A stretch of DNA of 64,000 nt from Rhynchopus sp. YZ270_cl-10 (lineage: Eukaryota > Euglenozoa > Diplonemea > Diplonemida > Diplonemidae), in NCBI GenBank assembly GCA_964035575.1, contig OZ037873.1, forward strand, positions 496,001 to 560,000. Reading direction: 5' to 3'. Positions 32,301 through 44,612 of the stretch are shown here, piece after piece. Both the position numbers and the translations under genes were made by a program. The notes under the pieces were generated by a model. The model was not told where the DNA came from and did no database searches. It saw only the letters and a program-made list of their open reading frames with translations. How positions within the stretch are numbered: the stretch's first letter is position 1; each line of letters opens with the position of its first letter.

Positions 32301-34120
32301 TCATTGTACAATTTAACACACATTTCACAGCTTCACGCTCTTCCACTACTCGCAACGGGAGATCCAGGAGCGTAAGTTGGGGCCCTTCGCGAAGTTCAAT
32401 GAGGCACGCATTGTGCTGAAGGAGCATGAGACTGGTGACTGGCGTGCGGCCGACGAGCTGGCGGCACTGCGCCATGCACAGGCGGAGGAGGGCCTGAAGC
32501 GGTACCTGACACAGCTGCTGGAGCAGCGTGACTACGACCAACGTGAGCTGCTCGAGGTGCTGCACGGGAACACCCACTTCAACCACTTCCTGAGCCCTAC
32601 GTTCTCCATTCTGATGCGCACGCTGTGCAGGCACAAGGGGACGTTCATCCACTCTGCCGACGCAGACCAGCCTGTACGCATCGGTCTGTCGCGTCCGGAC
32701 AAGCTGTGCATCGAGACAACAGGCTTCAATGAGCAGCTCCCGAGCAGCAAGCCGATTGTACCGCAGAAGCAGCACGGTGTGTTGATGGAGAACGGCAGCT
32801 TTGGTGCACAGCAGCAGCAGGGCTTTGTGACCGACGACTTCAAGCAGAGTGCCGCGTGGAAGGCGCAGGAGCAGGCAGAGCGTGGCGGTGTCGTCAACGC
32901 CAACGGCATGCTTGTCGCGTCTGCCGTCCCCGTGCAGACCACCGTCGCCAGCCAGAACATGCCCCTGCAGCAGCAGATGATGTTCGACCAGCGTGGTGTC
33001 CTCCTCCAGCAAGGCCAAGCCCAGGGCCAGCAGATCGTCCAGCTCGGTGCTGGTGGCGTCGCCCCCGTGCAGCTGCTCGACCAAAACTCCCTCGTGCTCC
33101 TCAAGGGCCAGCCCCAGCAGCAGCAGCATCAGCAGCAACAACAGCAACAGCAGCAGCTGCTCCAGCCGCAGTTCGCGAACCAGCAAGTCCTCCTCCTCAA
33201 CCAGCCTACAGGAACCGACGGAAACTGGGTTGTCACACACCAGACGCCAACACAGCAGGGTATGCTTTGGGAGTGGGCTGTTTGGGGGTTTAGGGGGTTA
33301 TTGAGAAATCGGCCCAATACTGATACAACACAAACACACAATGGACAACGTTTCGATCGAAGGAACTGTCCACATCTGCTTTCAAATATACGCCGTACCA
33401 CCCACTTAGTATATTACCCAAAACTACACCACACCACACTCTCACAGACATGTACCCACAAATGCTGCAGACGCAAACAGCACCGCTGCTGGGAACCGGG
33501 TCCAACCCAAGCACACCTGGTGACCAAGCACTGCCAGCAAACTTCTACCCGCAGTACCTGTTGAGGTATGTTATCACACCTTTGAATTTGGGAAAGATGT
33601 TGGCTTTGGGTGGTGGAGAGGTAACAACGGAATGCTTCTGTAAAATATGTTACCAACTTCATCCACCACTGTCGCTGGCTTCCCCAATTCCTCAATTTTG
33701 GAACAGAGGCAAAAGGCTCCACCCCAGGCGCAAAGGTTGTCACATATTCCCTATGGTGCCTACTGACTGCACACATATTTGGGTATCATTCGTGCCCAAC
33801 CCAACCTTGTCTTTATTTCACATATTGTTATCAGGTGAGACGCACTTTCAGCTTCTCCTGATGTCAGTACACTGCCAAGAGGGCTTTGTATTTCAAGTAA
33901 CACTCATTTCCTGTCAGTTTCTTTTTATTAAATCCAAGAGCCGAGCCGTGTCGCCCTCTCCTTCCCTTTCACCCCATAGCCCTTCCTCTCTGACTTCACG
34001 TCTACAATGCTATCCACTAATCAAAAATAAACAAGAGAGAATAAACAACGCACTTTCAAAACAAAGAACTGAGGGGTCAAAATTATTTTCTTTTTACTTT
34101 TCTTTTTTTCCAGCGTTTGA
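29306..34120 (+). CDS. eight-exon protein with LOTUS-like domain and Q-rich tail
   Basis: Exons 29306-29412, 29980-30421, 30505-30766, 31162-31331, 31995-32173, 32331-33259, 33448-33565 and 34114-34120 keep frame across every junction; all seven donors begin GTAT. About 737 aa. A second acceptor (34199) would end the protein a few residues later at 34215, so the last exon is uncertain. Order: acidic, proline-rich N-terminus; a beta-rich module (VQNVIISNHATVGNPGAVFC to PEFHIHGTLELLDSDEQI); a segment LVEEICDVLRNTRANPGRGS, YQNSWHTFMKAHDNVFTLFH that resembles an OST-HTH/LOTUS winged helix; a second helical part (LLEVLHGNTHFNHFLSPTFS); and a Q-rich tail with an interrupted poly-Q run. LOTUS domains bind RNA or Vasa-type helicases, so an RNP-granule role is a guess. 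Exon structure is firmer than function. Confidence 0.75.
29600..29880. repeat. dispersed repeat G inside intron 1
   Basis: AACATCCCTGACCCTCACTGC, GCATGAAACAGTGGACAACAG, GGTGCTATGGTGTGCCACCTG and ACATTCATGCAACTCCCTTAG match 49170-49395 in order with substitutions. The left part (29617-29690, AAGGATCCTGTAAAGAAAAAC, CTATCTAGTGATAG) also matches 35985-36050. The insertion enlarges intron 1 to 567 nt. Confidence 0.65.
31897..31955 (+). repeat. exon 2-like duplicate inside intron 4
   Basis: CGCTCATCCCATCCCTCG then TGTACACCAAGCCAACCAC repeats exon 2 sequence at 30328-30358 (CGCTCATCCCATCCCTCG, CGTACAACAAGCCACC), preceded in both by CAGCGA. The copy is not needed for the reading frame across exons 4-5. 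Confidence 0.6.
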
Positions 34121-35944
34121 TATCGTGCCTGAAATTATAGAATTTCACTTCTATTTGATCAAGAAAAACTAAAATAACCCCTTCCCTCCCGCCTCACAGC
34201 AGCACTTCGTACTGAGCAAAGATGACGTAGGAGTCCACCTTGCAATTAGATCCGGGTATTGTCAACCTGCGCCGTGCATGAAAGATGTTGGCAAAAAAAA
34301 AGGGGGAGAAAAAAAAGGGAACCACACGAAGGCTGCAACCGACCACATCTGCAACAAAAATAATCCCCCTCCATCCAGTCCTAGCCCACATTCCCTCCCT
34401 TAATTTTATTGTGGCAATAACAGGATTCTCTATAAAAAAAAATTGCCATATTCCCCAAATAAAAGTGAATTTTCTGTGTTTTTGTTTTGTTTTTTTTCTC
34501 TTTTAATTTTGCAGCGATTTCACTGTCAAAACAGCCTTATTATTGGAGTCAGACCATGCACACGAGAGAGATGCCACATCCAGGGGGTGAGAAGAGGTGC
34601 TTTTCTGGTATTCATATTTTTTTTTACGTTTTATTTTTTTTCTTTTTCTTCCCCCTTGGCAATTCCCCCCATAATGTTTACTTCCCACTCTCCCTCTCCC
34701 CTCCCTCATGGTAGAACACCCACCACCACCACCACCACCCTGCTTTTTATTTCTGCCATATTTTTCGTTCAGCACAACGTTCTGCCTCACTGCCTATCGC
34801 CAAGTGTTCCGCAGCGCTGTTTCTGTTCATTTAAATCCCTTCAACACCTATCGGGGAAGAGATTCCCCTTTGTTTTTGTAACTAAAGTGCGTTTTTTTAA
34901 ATAATGTGTGTACATTCGAAAAAAAGTGAAGACTGTCTTTATGGCAGCTACGCTAATCTATTTAAAAGGATCAAATCCTCGTTTGCCCCCTTCCCCCTGA
35001 TATTAGATCTCGTGATCAACAACAAAACGAAGGAACAAAGAGAAGGGGGAAGAGTGTACCACAATTTTGCTTTTATTTTATTTTTTTGCTGGAGAGGGTG
35101 GTCCGTCCTGTGAGGGGCGCTTGCCTTTTTGTTTCAGTATGTCAGTATTTCAGTATTTTTTTTTTTCTCCCTGGCTGCTATTCCATGGTAGTCAAAAAGG
35201 AAAAAATAAAACATTTTGTTGGGTTCGAAATATAGCTCATTTTTGGTTTTGCCCGTTTTTGGTTTTTGTTTTTTTATTTTTTTTTAAATATTTCCCCACT
35301 GTTGTCGTGCTGTTCACTCCACTCAAATAACCTCCCTCTTTTTGACAATAGGAAAAAAGGAAAAAAAACAGAGCTTATCCTCAGGTGCCCACAATGCAAG
35401 ACAACACAAAAAACATTTTTTTCTTTTTCAAAGTACCCCCCGTCGTGAAGGACGAGGGGGTATTGATAGTTCTGCTTTTGTGAGAAGATGTAAAGGGGGA
35501 GAGCGAGAGAGAGAGACAGAGGTGCCCACCTTTATATGTTGACAAGCACGAAAAAAAAAAAAAAAAAACGCTATGTTTTCTCCCTTCAAGCTTTTTTAAG
35601 AGATACCCCACCCCACCCCCCGAAACAGTGTGGCAAAAAAAAGGGTGCAATATTTCTCCCCCGTTTATACTTTTAAATTTACCCAACAGATTTTTTTTTA
35701 TATAACGATTTCGACAAAAAAAAGAGGAAAAATGAGTTTGGCACAATAACCCATCTTTTTTTCCCTCTTTTTTTTTTTTTTTTGCAAAAAAAGGGGTTTT
35801 CTTCGTTTCCCCTAATCCCTGTTTTTTTTTTCCTTTCACCTTTCATAAATCACCCTCTCCCCCCCCGGCTTAAAAAAATTGCGTTATGTTATTGGTACAA
35901 TTTATGTATCATGTCTTCATGCACAGAAGATTTTTTTTAAAATA

Positions 35945-36107
35945 GGTGACTAAGCACGAGAGGCTCTTCTATTTGCTCTCTTTTAAGGATCCTGTGAAGA
36001 AAAAAACCGTAGCCTGCCTATATCTAGTGATAGCAGACTATAATTAAACCAAATTTTTATAGGTAACGAAGCACGAGAGGCTTAGGGTTTATCCTATAAA
36101 CTTTTCC
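35945..36107. repeat. two GCACGAGAGGC-type elements flanking a repeat G piece
   Basis: AGGTGACTAAGCACGAGAGGC (35945) and GGTAACGAAGCACGAGAGGC then TTAGGG..ATCCTATAAACTTTT (36062). Between them lie AAGGATCCTGTGAAGAAAAA and TATCTAGTGATAGCAGACTA, which match the intronic repeat at 29617-29690. Confidence 0.7.
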
Positions 36108-36393
36108 TTTTTTTTCTCTTAAAAGGCGACCACGCAACAGGCGCCTAGAGGGGTTAGATGAGGATTGTCTTGTCCACAACCCCCTTTTTTGAAAAAAAAA
36201 AAATTATTTTTCCATTGCTATGGTTCGAACACACACACACACCCCGGTTATATCACCCCATGCAGGGTGCTTAAAATTTTTATTATTTTTTTGTTGACAC
36301 CCGTCAACTTCACCTATTTTTTTTTTCCCCTCCCTCCCCCTTTTCCCTATCAATCCGAAGAGGAATTAGGGTTTACTCATTTCTGATTTCATC

Positions 36394-36426
<33 letters not shown>

Positions 36427-37349
36427 GAGTGATTCGGCGATTTGTCGATACTGCAAAGATAAACGATGAATTTTTATTTTTTTTTGTCAAAAAAAGCAAC
36501 ATAATCTCTACCGAGCATATTAATAAAAACAAATGACAAAAAGAAAAAGAAAAATGGTTTTCATAAAAGTTCATTGGTATGTGGAAGCCCACCTATTAGG
36601 TGCGGATTTGCCAATGCAATGAAACAAAAAGAAAAAAGATTACGCAAACACAGTACCAGAAAAGAAGGTGGAAAAAAAAATACTATCAGTGCGACGTTGT
36701 CTTTAGATTGGAAAAACCTAGGGGGTGCAAAGAGTTAGAGGAAAAAAAAATTCTTTTTGGCTCTCTGTCACGTTCTTCTCAAGGTTGCAGTGTTTCTTTT
36801 GCTTTAAAGAAGTCTCTGAAAAGTATCACAAAGGTGACAACGTGGTGGTTTTATTTGATTTTTTTTCTTCTTTCTTGGTACGTACTATCCTGTCTTTTTG
36901 ACATGGTGACAATATTTTTGATACATTTTTTCAAAAAAAAAATTAAAGAAAACAGTTCCCCTGTTTTTCTGCTCTCTCATTTCGCGAGAGTTTCTGCCAA
37001 TGCGAGATGAGAGAAAAAAAAGAGGCCAAAAAAAATGCATTTTTTGTTTTCCACAAAAAAATGCAAAAAGGAAAAATAGAGAAAAAAAAATAACCTGTCT
37101 TTTAGACATGGTGAATGCTGTGGTTTGTTCAAGAAGAGGAGAAAAAAAAAGAAAAAGAACTGCGTCGTTTAAACGAAACAGATTACATTTTTAGGAAAGA
37201 AGAAGGTACCAAGTGGTCCGATCCAGAGTTTCCTACTGGTCATCAGAACTGCTTCACCCCATCTATTTCTGAAGAGAGGTACAACAAAAAAAAATCTTCT
37301 TTTTTTTTTCACCCCCATTTCTAAAATGCTTCCTGAACCTTACCTGAAG

Positions 37350-37389
37350 GATGTGTTGTGTGCACGAGAGGCACATTCATCTTTCAAGT
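37350..37389. repeat. GCACGAGAGGC-type short element
   Basis: GATGTGTTGTGTGCACGAGAG then GCACATTCATCTTTCAAG. Confidence 0.65.
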
Positions 37390-38031
37390 TGTCTTTTTTT
37401 TGGTCAAGGTCATTTTTTTTTTGGGGGTGCGTAACAAAAAAGAGTCCAAACTATTACATGAATTTTGAAACCTCAAAAAAAATTTTTTTGTTCATGATTT
37501 CCCCTTATTTTACCACGATTTAGCAAAAAAAAAAAAAAAGACTCGTGTGTGTGTGGAGAAGATAGCTCAAAACCAGCAAAACCCGAAAAAGAAAACAACG
37601 AGCCCATACACATTATTTGGTCAATAATTTGCTTTTTTTTTTGCCTTTACAGGCAGGCTAAAAGATACGACCATTTGTAGGTTGAATGTCAAAATTCCCA
37701 TCCCTCTCATTCGCTGTCTCCTCCCTCCATTTCCTCAGACCCCTTATTATTTTTTTTTTTTTTTTCAAAAAAAAAAAAAAAAAAAAAAAAAAACAAGACA
37801 AAAAAACGAAGAAGCAAAACACACCTTCGCAGCCAATACCGCCTTATCCCTCCCTCTCTCTCCCCAAAAAAGCAAAAAAGCAACAAAAAAAAAACACACC
37901 CCCCATTTTCATATCTTTCCACCTCTTCAGGTGTGCTGCTGCATTTCCCAAAGGGGATGCGTTTTTTTTTTTCTTCTCCCTCTTCTCCAATCCTTACATC
38001 CGCTGGTTGTCCACAAGACGTCTTTCTTTTA

Positions 38032-38065
38032 GATGTGCATGCACGAGAGGCATAATCATCTCCAA
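38032..38065. repeat. GCACGAGAGGC-type short element
   Basis: GATGTGCATGCACGAGAGGC then ATAATCATCTCC. Confidence 0.6.
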
Positions 38066-38648
38066 CTTTTTTGTTTTTTTTAAAAATGCAGAAAAAAAAA
38101 AAAGGAAGGATGTACGTGTTACACCCTTTAGTGCTTACTGTTTGTGTTATAAATAGTAAGTATATGAATGTATTTTTTTTTTAAATGTGTCCATCAGATG
38201 TGACACCCATAAGAGCAAAGAGGGGAGGAACGGAGAGAAGGTACAGGGAGCTTAAAAAGCGAGGAGAAATTTACAAAAAAAAAAATTATTGTGTAGAGCT
38301 CACACGAAAAAAAAAAGCGAGGTGTCTCCACGTTATCAATTTTTCGAAAAAGAAAAAAAATGCAGACATCCTAAAATGAAGGCTCTCTCCTTCCCGTTTC
38401 TGAAGGAAGACGGGGAAAAAAGGGATACAAATGTCCCTCCCGCCTGGACCTAGGTTTTTTGTGGCTTTCACAAGTTATCTGAAACCCCCCCATCCCCCTG
38501 CCCCCTCTCTCCCCTTTCATTTTTAAATACATTTTCTTTTTACAACAAAAATACGGCGGGTATAGTGGAGCACCTCTCGCTCCTCATCCATCCCACCCCC
38601 TACCCCACACCCTAGCACGTCCAAGGAACCAATACCACACTAATTAAT

Positions 38649-38692
<44 letters not shown>

Positions 38693-38696
38693 AGAT

Positions 38697-38760
38697 GACA
38701 GTGGAGCTTGCACAGGTGGCAACTACACTATTCCAACAAATTTTTTTCAAAAAAAATTCA
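38697..38760. repeat. dispersed repeat B after a 43-A run
   Basis: GACAGTGGAGCTTGCACAGG then TGGCAACTACACTATTCCAAC and an A-rich end. It lies directly after the poly-A run at 38650-38692. Confidence 0.6.
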
Positions 38761-39206
38761 AAAAAAATAAAGAAGAAAAACTATTAAATAACCCTAGGCT
38801 CTCGTTTTCCCCTCCCTTCCCACCTCCATCACTCCATCCACCCTGTTGCACTGTTTCACCCCCCTTCGTTTTCTCTCTTTTTCTTTTATTTTTCAAAAAA
38901 AAAATTTCTTTTTCTTTTCACTTTCCAAAAAAAAAAAAGCAAACAAAAAAAAAAAAACAAAAAAAATACACAAAAAAAAAAAATACCCCCCAAAAAAATG
39001 GTCTTCTCCCCCCTCCTTTTCACTACACCTTGATACTCTCGGGGGAAAAGGGATGAAGTGTGTCGTCCGTATGACCTATGTTGATTGCTTCATGTATGGA
39101 ATAGGTGTCACAATCCTGTGCTCTCACCCTCTCTCTCTTTCTCTCTCGGGCGGCCTCCCTTTTGCACTTTTGGATAGAGTTGTGTTCGATGGTCATTTGA
39201 CCAGTG

Positions 39207-39559
39207 TAGTCTCTTATTCTCTTATTCTCTTATTCTCTTATTCTCTTATTCTCTTATTCTCTTATTCTCTTATTCTCTTATTCTCTTATTCTCTTATTCT
39301 CTTATTCTCTTATTCTCTTATTCTCTTATTCTCTTATTCTCTTATTCTCTTATTCTCTTATTCTCTTATTCTCTTATTCTCTTATTCTCTTATTCTCTTA
39401 TTCTCTTATTCTCTTATTCTCTTATTCTCTTATTCTCTTATTCTCTTATTCTCTTATTCTCTTATTCTCTTATTCTCTTATTCTCTTATTCTCTTATTCT
39501 CTTATTCTCTTATTCTCTTATTCTCTTATTCTCTTATTCTCTTATTCTCTTATTCTCTA
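39207..39559. repeat. perfect 8-bp tandem repeat, about 44 units
   Basis: TCTCTTAT/TTCTCTTA repeats without a visible change for about 350 bp. The pyrimidine-rich strand is the sense strand of the gene starting 346 nt downstream. The translation SYSLILLF reading is an artefact of the repeat. Confidence 0.97.
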
Positions 39560-39904
39560 GCAATGTGAGGATCGCTGCCACAGCGTGTGGTAGTCTTCTC
39601 AGTCTTATCCGTCTTGACCACCACCACTCTGTCTGAGTTGAACAAATGCAGTGTCATGAACCAGAGTCTGCAGACCCCCTGTGTAGTTGCACCACGCAAG
39701 ACAACGTGGTTCGGAGCCTTCCTCGGGGTGTCACGCAGTCATGTCGCCAGTGTTGGACGGTATTGTGCTCAAGAAGTATGGCTCTGCAGGCATCAAACAC
39801 GAGCACCACAAAGGACGCCTTTGGGGTGTCGTTGCAATCGTTGGACGATTTTTTCTTTATAATTTTTGCACACCACCCACCAAAAACAGGCTTACAACAG
39901 GACC
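39560..39904. other. 5' flank of the four-domain repeat protein
   Basis: Balanced base composition, unlike neighbouring DNA, with partly open frames (for example LSELNKCSVMNQSLQTPCVV) but no domain. The 3' end GCACACCACCCACCAAAAACAG (AG at 39888-39889) is an acceptor-like site 15 nt before the start, so part of this region may be intron or spacer. Confidence 0.4.
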
Positions 39905-42900
39905 ATGTTTTCGAACATGTATGCACTCTGCAACACCCCTGGGTGGATGTCTGCGCGTGATGTTGGTGCGATTCTTGCACAGTACGACGCGTCTGTGGTT
40001 GTGGTCGACAGAATGCTGGGCATGGGGAAGGTTGTATTCCGCTCGCTGTTGCTGGACCCATCGTTCTTTGTGCTCCCACCGGAGTGGGTGGAGATGCGTA
40101 TGTTTATCACTGAATATCTGAACTACAACACGGTCAGGAAGAGACGCGCAACAGACACCGTTATGGTGCACTGCATCCGCAAGGCGCCCTTCACCAACGT
40201 AAACGAGGCCTTGCTGTGTCTCCAGTCCCTGTGCTTCCCCTTGCACCTCGCACTCCATGTGTACATGCGAATGGGGAGAGTCGACAACAAAAAGAGGCAT
40301 AAAAAGGGACGTTCCACTGACTCCGAGCACCTCTGCCTCATCTACGTTCACATGAAGTCGGTAGAGAGTGCAATGGAGTGTGTTCCGAGCACGGACCCGT
40401 TGGTGCCAAAGTGGGATGCAGTGTACTGTGCGGAGACAGACTCGTACCTGCATGTGTTGCAGGGTGGCGAGACAATGTTCGACCTCCGTAGGGTAAAGGA
40501 CTCCACAATAGTTCCAGATATGGAAATCATATCACTTCCAGGTGCGAATGACGACATGGACACAAATACGCCTCTCACGCACACAACGTACAGGGAGGAA
40601 CAGGTGCAGGTGCCGGTGCCGGTGCAGGTGCCGGTGCCGGTGCCGGTGCAGAAGCCGGTGCGGGTACCGGTGCAGGTGCAGACGCAGGTGCATGTGCCGG
40701 TGCAGGAGCAGGAGCAGGAGCAGGTACCGGTACCGGTGCCGGTGCCGGTGCACGAACAAGAGCAGGTGCAGGAGCAGGAGTTGCAGGAAGAGGTCTATGA
40801 TAACACACTACAGCCTCCGGAGCTTCTCGACTCTGATGAAGAACCTCAGACCCCTGCCCACGACCCTACCTATGTTCTTTGCAAAATCCCGGGGTGGATG
40901 TCTGTGCGTGATATCCGCATGGTTCTTACAAAGTCAGACCCATCCCTCGTTGTGGTCGACAGAATGCTGGGCATGGGGAAGGTTGTATTCCGCTCGCTGT
41001 TGTCCAGCCCTGCGCGCTTTGTGCTCCCACAGGAGTGGGTGGAGAGGGGGATGCATGTAAGAAAGCAAACTATGAAGGAGCCTCATAAGAAGAGCAGACG
41101 CGAAACGGACGTGGTTATGGTGCACTGCATCCGCAAGGAGCGATTCCAATTAAGAAGTGACGCAGTGCTGTGTCTCAAATCCATGAATTTCCCCTTGCAC
41201 CGCGCATACCATGTGTACACTCAAATAGACTCTGATAAGGGTTCGAAAGAAAAAAAAGGCCATGAACAACTCTGCATCATCTACATTCACATGAAGTCAA
41301 TATCGGACGCAGTAGACTGTGTTCCGAGCACGGACCCGTTGGTGCCAAAGTGGGATGCAGTGTACTGTGCGGAGACAGACTCGTACCTGCATGTGTTGCA
41401 GGGTGGCGAGACAATGTTCGCCCCCCGTAAGGTAAAGGACTCCATAACACTTCCAGAGGTTGCGAATGCCGACAACGTTAATGCGCTTCCTGTGCAGGAG
41501 TTGCAGGAAGAGGGCTGTGAGGACACATCTGAACCCTCCAAACAGAACCAAACGTATGTTGTTCGCAAAGCACCCGGGTGGATGTCTGTGCGTGAGATTC
41601 GTTCCGTTCTGCAGCAGTTTGACCCTAACGTGGTGATGGTCGACAGAATGCTGGGCATGGAGAAGGTCGTGTTTCGTTCGATCCTGCGGCTTCCGTCGAC
41701 CTTTGAGCTTCCCCCGAGCTGGGTGGAGAGGGGGATGCGCATCACCGCTCAAGTCAATACGAGTATTCCCACCCCCAGGAGAATGGAAACAGACACCGTC
41801 ATGGTGCACTGTCTCCGCAAGGCGCCCTTCACTGACGTAAACGAGGCCTTGCAGTGTCTCAAATCCATGAAGTTCCCCTTGCACCTCGCACTCCATATTC
41901 TGCAGACGAAGTCTGCGCGGCTGAAGGGCGAGCTGGGTCAGAAGAACTATGACCACCTCTGCATCATCTACGTTCACATGAAGTCAGTACAGGTTGCAGT
42001 AGACTGTGTTCCGGGCACGGACCCATTGACGCCAAAGTGGGATGCAGTGTACTGTGCGGAGACAGACTCGTACCTGCATGTGTTGCAGTGGGCGGATAGA
42101 GTATTCAACTACCACAGTCATTCGGCCTGCCTAAAACTTACACAGACGGTGCTGGAGCAACAGGTGCAGGAGCAGGAGCAGGAGCAGGTGCAGGAGCAGG
42201 TGAAGGTGAAGGTGAAGGTGCAGGAACCAGTGCAGGAGTTGCAGGAAGAAGTCTGTGACTCGTGGGACACACCTAAGACACCCATCACCTACGTCCTCCG
42301 CAAAACCCCTGGGTGGATGTCTGTGCGTGATATCCGCATGATTCTTGCACAGTACGACCCATCCCTGGTGATGGTCGACAGAATGCTGGGCATGGGGAAG
42401 GTTGTATTCCGCTCGCTGGTGTCGAACCCTGCGCGCTTTGTGCTCCCACAGGAGTGGGTGGATTTAGGGATGTCTATCCTGGTGCAAAAAGCGAGCAATC
42501 CCAAGAAGAAGGACCGGCGTGAAAGCGACGTCATTATGGTGCACTGCATCCGCAAGGCGCCCTTCGCTGACAACAACGAGGCGTTGCTGTGTCTCAAATC
42601 AGTGCATTTCCCCTTGATCCTTGCACGCCACGTGTACACACAGATTAATAGGACTCACCAGAACCAAAAAAGTATCCTGGCACCTTCCTCTGGCCCGGAG
42701 TACCTCTGCATCATCTACGTTCACATGAAGTCGGTACAGGGTGCAATGGGGTGTGTTCCGAGCACGGACCCGTTGGTGCCACAATGGGATGCAGTGTACT
42801 GTGCGAAGACAGACTCATACCTGCATGTGTTGCAGTCCTCGGACAAACCCTTCGATGCGGAGAAGTTAAGTGGCACGTACATAACACTTCCAGAGACTGC

Positions 42901-43123
42901 GAATGCGAATGCCGACAACGCAAATACGCTCGCAGCACGCATAAATGAGCTGGCGTTGCGTGAGTTGCAGGAAGAAAGAGAGGCCTGTGAGGACACAACC
43001 GAGGCTCCTGAGGAGCTTCTCAACCTTGACGCGTCAAGCAGGGAACGTGATGAGGAGACGGGCTCGGAGTCAGAAGATGATGATCTCACGTGGGTGTTCA
43101 AGCCTACTCGCACCTGCCGGTGA
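39905..43123 (+). CDS. protein of four tandem ~185-aa domains, unknown family
   Basis: 1072 aa from ATG 39905 ([19 protein letters not shown]). An upstream in-frame ATG at 39866 lies before the acceptor-like CAAAAACAG. Domains lie at about 5-192, 321-505, 549-734 and 794-983. Each has [71 protein letters not shown], then [17 protein letters not shown] and [10 protein letters not shown]. Linkers are low complexity: a valine/proline/glutamine run after domain 1 from a CCGGTG/CAGGTG repeat, and a QVQEQEQ run before domain 4. The tail is acidic. The alternation of strands and helices could be RRM-like, but no RNP motif is seen and I do not recognise the family. High similarity between domains implies duplication within the gene. 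Confidence 0.85.
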   Translation: MFSNMYALCNTPGWMSARDVGAILAQYDASVVVVDRMLGMGKVVFRSLLLDPSFFVLPPEWVEMRMFITEYLNYNTVRKRRATDTVMVHCIRKAPFTNVNEALLCLQSLCFPLHLALHVYMRMGRVDNKKRHKKGRSTDSEHLCLIYVHMKSVESAMECVPSTDPLVPKWDAVYCAETDSYLHVLQGGETMFDLRRVKDSTIVPDMEIISLPGANDDMDTNTPLTHTTYREEQVQVPVPVQVPVPVPVQKPVRVPVQVQTQVHVPVQEQEQEQVPVPVPVPVHEQEQVQEQELQEEVYDNTLQPPELLDSDEEPQTPAHDPTYVLCKIPGWMSVRDIRMVLTKSDPSLVVVDRMLGMGKVVFRSLLSSPARFVLPQEWVERGMHVRKQTMKEPHKKSRRETDVVMVHCIRKERFQLRSDAVLCLKSMNFPLHRAYHVYTQIDSDKGSKEKKGHEQLCIIYIHMKSISDAVDCVPSTDPLVPKWDAVYCAETDSYLHVLQGGETMFAPRKVKDSITLPEVANADNVNALPVQELQEEGCEDTSEPSKQNQTYVVRKAPGWMSVREIRSVLQQFDPNVVMVDRMLGMEKVVFRSILRLPSTFELPPSWVERGMRITAQVNTSIPTPRRMETDTVMVHCLRKAPFTDVNEALQCLKSMKFPLHLALHILQTKSARLKGELGQKNYDHLCIIYVHMKSVQVAVDCVPGTDPLTPKWDAVYCAETDSYLHVLQWADRVFNYHSHSACLKLTQTVLEQQVQEQEQEQVQEQVKVKVKVQEPVQELQEEVCDSWDTPKTPITYVLRKTPGWMSVRDIRMILAQYDPSLVMVDRMLGMGKVVFRSLVSNPARFVLPQEWVDLGMSILVQKASNPKKKDRRESDVIMVHCIRKAPFADNNEALLCLKSVHFPLILARHVYTQINRTHQNQKSILAPSSGPEYLCIIYVHMKSVQGAMGCVPSTDPLVPQWDAVYCAKTDSYLHVLQSSDKPFDAEKLSGTYITLPETANANADNANTLAARINELALRELQEEREACEDTTEAPEELLNLDASSRERDEETGSESEDDDLTWVFKPTRTCR

Positions 43124-44095
43124 ACACAGCAAGGAAGACGTACAAGCTGTGAAGGAGTGTCTCGTGTTGAGCTCCTACACAACTCCTAATACAAAACGAT
43201 TCACCACACTGTTACACAACAAGGGTCAGGCCGGAGCTACCAAAGTCTCAAGCTCCGATACGGCCCTTCAAGGGGTGAAGGTGTGTCTGTCATTCCACTA
43301 GCCTAGGAGCGTTACGTGCTTCGGATATGACATGTGCGCACAGAACCTTTCGTCTTTCTCATTTCTTGGCATTATTGGTTATGTCTGCGCAAATAATAAA
43401 AACAACAGCAAAAAAAAACAAAAGCAAAATAAAAAAAACGAAACAACAAAAAAAACATTAAAGAAAGCCACACCTTGGGGGGAGGTGTGCGGTCTGTGCC
43501 CCCACTCAGTTTCCCCCTCCACACTTTATCTTTTGCCACAAGGGCGGCCTCAAAACTGTAACCTACAAAGAACCCCCCCTTGCGACAGGAAAGAAGTACC
43601 GGAGCGCACCACACTCGCGAGAAACTTAGTCTGGCCAAGGGTTTTTTTCATAAAAGTTGCTCTCAAGGGTTCAGGACGACTGACGTCTTTATCCTTACGT
43701 AGTACAAAGGCTTCGGCCAACATTGAGTACATACCCTATGAACACCAAGCGGGTCCTTAGGCGATTGTCTACACGACAAAAAAAAAAAATGCAAACAAAA
43801 ACTATACGATATCATCCACCAACTGATCTTGATAACAATAAAAAATACAACAGTGTTTTTCGTTGAAACGCAGCCAAATAGGGGTAAAAATCTGTTTGGC
43901 GCAAAGGTGAAAGGATTCAAGGGGAAATACTGTTATACAAGATCCGAACGTTGGCTTTCTTTTTGTCTAGTTTCTTAATACACTGCGTGTTAGGAAAAAA
44001 AATAACTCCCCCACCCGCTTAATCTCTCTTCGGGAGTAGTTCATATTTTAGAACAATCTCATTTACTCCCCTCTCCCCGTTTTTTTTTTATTTAA
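43124..44095. other. intergenic with one GC-rich hairpin
   Basis: 43229-43265 can pair GGCCGGAGCT with AGCTCCGATACGGCC. The block GGGTCCTTAGGCGATTGTC near 43755 recurs as GGGCTCTTAGGCGATTGTC near 45526. The rest is AT-rich, with no supported gene. Confidence 0.45.
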
Positions 44096-44212
44096 GGTGA
44101 CTAAACACGAGAGGCTTAGGATCATCTTATAAACTTTTCTTTTATTTGTGATCCCTCATACGTCTGTGATCAAGGTGACTAAGCACGAGAGGCTTAGGAT
44201 CATCTTATAAAG
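44096..44212. repeat. tandem pair of GCACGAGAGGC-type elements (best copies)
   Basis: AAGGTGACTAAACACGAGAGG, CTTAGGATCATCTTATAAAC (44096-44140) and AGGTGACTAAGCACGAGAGG, CTTAGGATCATCTTATAAAG (44173-44212), about 76 nt apart. CTAAGC and GCTTAG can pair around the ACGAGAG loop. Confidence 0.8.
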
Positions 44213-44454
44213 TATTCGCTATTTTTTTCTTCTTTCTTTTCTTTTCTTTTTGCACTCGTCACTCCTCAACCACGGCACCTCAATAATACACTAGGTTTAG
44301 AGTGATTGGATGGGGGGCGGCGGCTTTTGGGGGGGTTTTTTTTGGGGTTCTTTTGTTAGTTTTGTTTTGAACACTTAGTAGTTCTTCTATTTGTGTTGTT
44401 TTTGAACGAAGGTAAATGTGGTCTGATGGATTTTTTATTTTCGTTTTGTTTTTT

Positions 44455-44612
44455 TTTTAAACCAAGCATTGCCAAAAGAGGAAATAGAATCGACGGAAGG
44501 TGCGTTACCTGCAAAAGTGTTTTTTTTAGTATTTGTTTTACCACCACTCTCACACTCTCATACAATGAAAAAAAACACATCTTTTTTTTTTTTTGCAGAG
44601 CGATAAACGAAA
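44455..44612. repeat. dispersed repeat F, copy 2
   Basis: Matches 27390-27575: AACCAAGCATTGCCAAAAGAG, GAAATAGAATCGACGGAAGG, GCGTTACCTGCAAA, TATTTGTTTTACCA and a later GCAGAGCGATAAACG. Confidence 0.65.

Larger units (their letters stand above)
34216..38845. other. long low-complexity intergenic region
   Basis: About 4.6 kb of AT-rich DNA with many homopolymers, e.g. ~35 T at 36391, T-then-A block at 37748-37792, and ~43 A at 38650. The only recurring structures are short dispersed elements listed separately. Open frames consist mostly of K, F and N runs. I see no gene in it. Confidence 0.6.

Noticed and set aside
34216-39000. Lysine- or phenylalanine-rich open frames
   Set aside because: They are produced by A and T homopolymers.
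39207-39568. Long SYSLILLF repeat protein
   Set aside because: It is a translation of the 8-bp tandem repeat and has no independent support.
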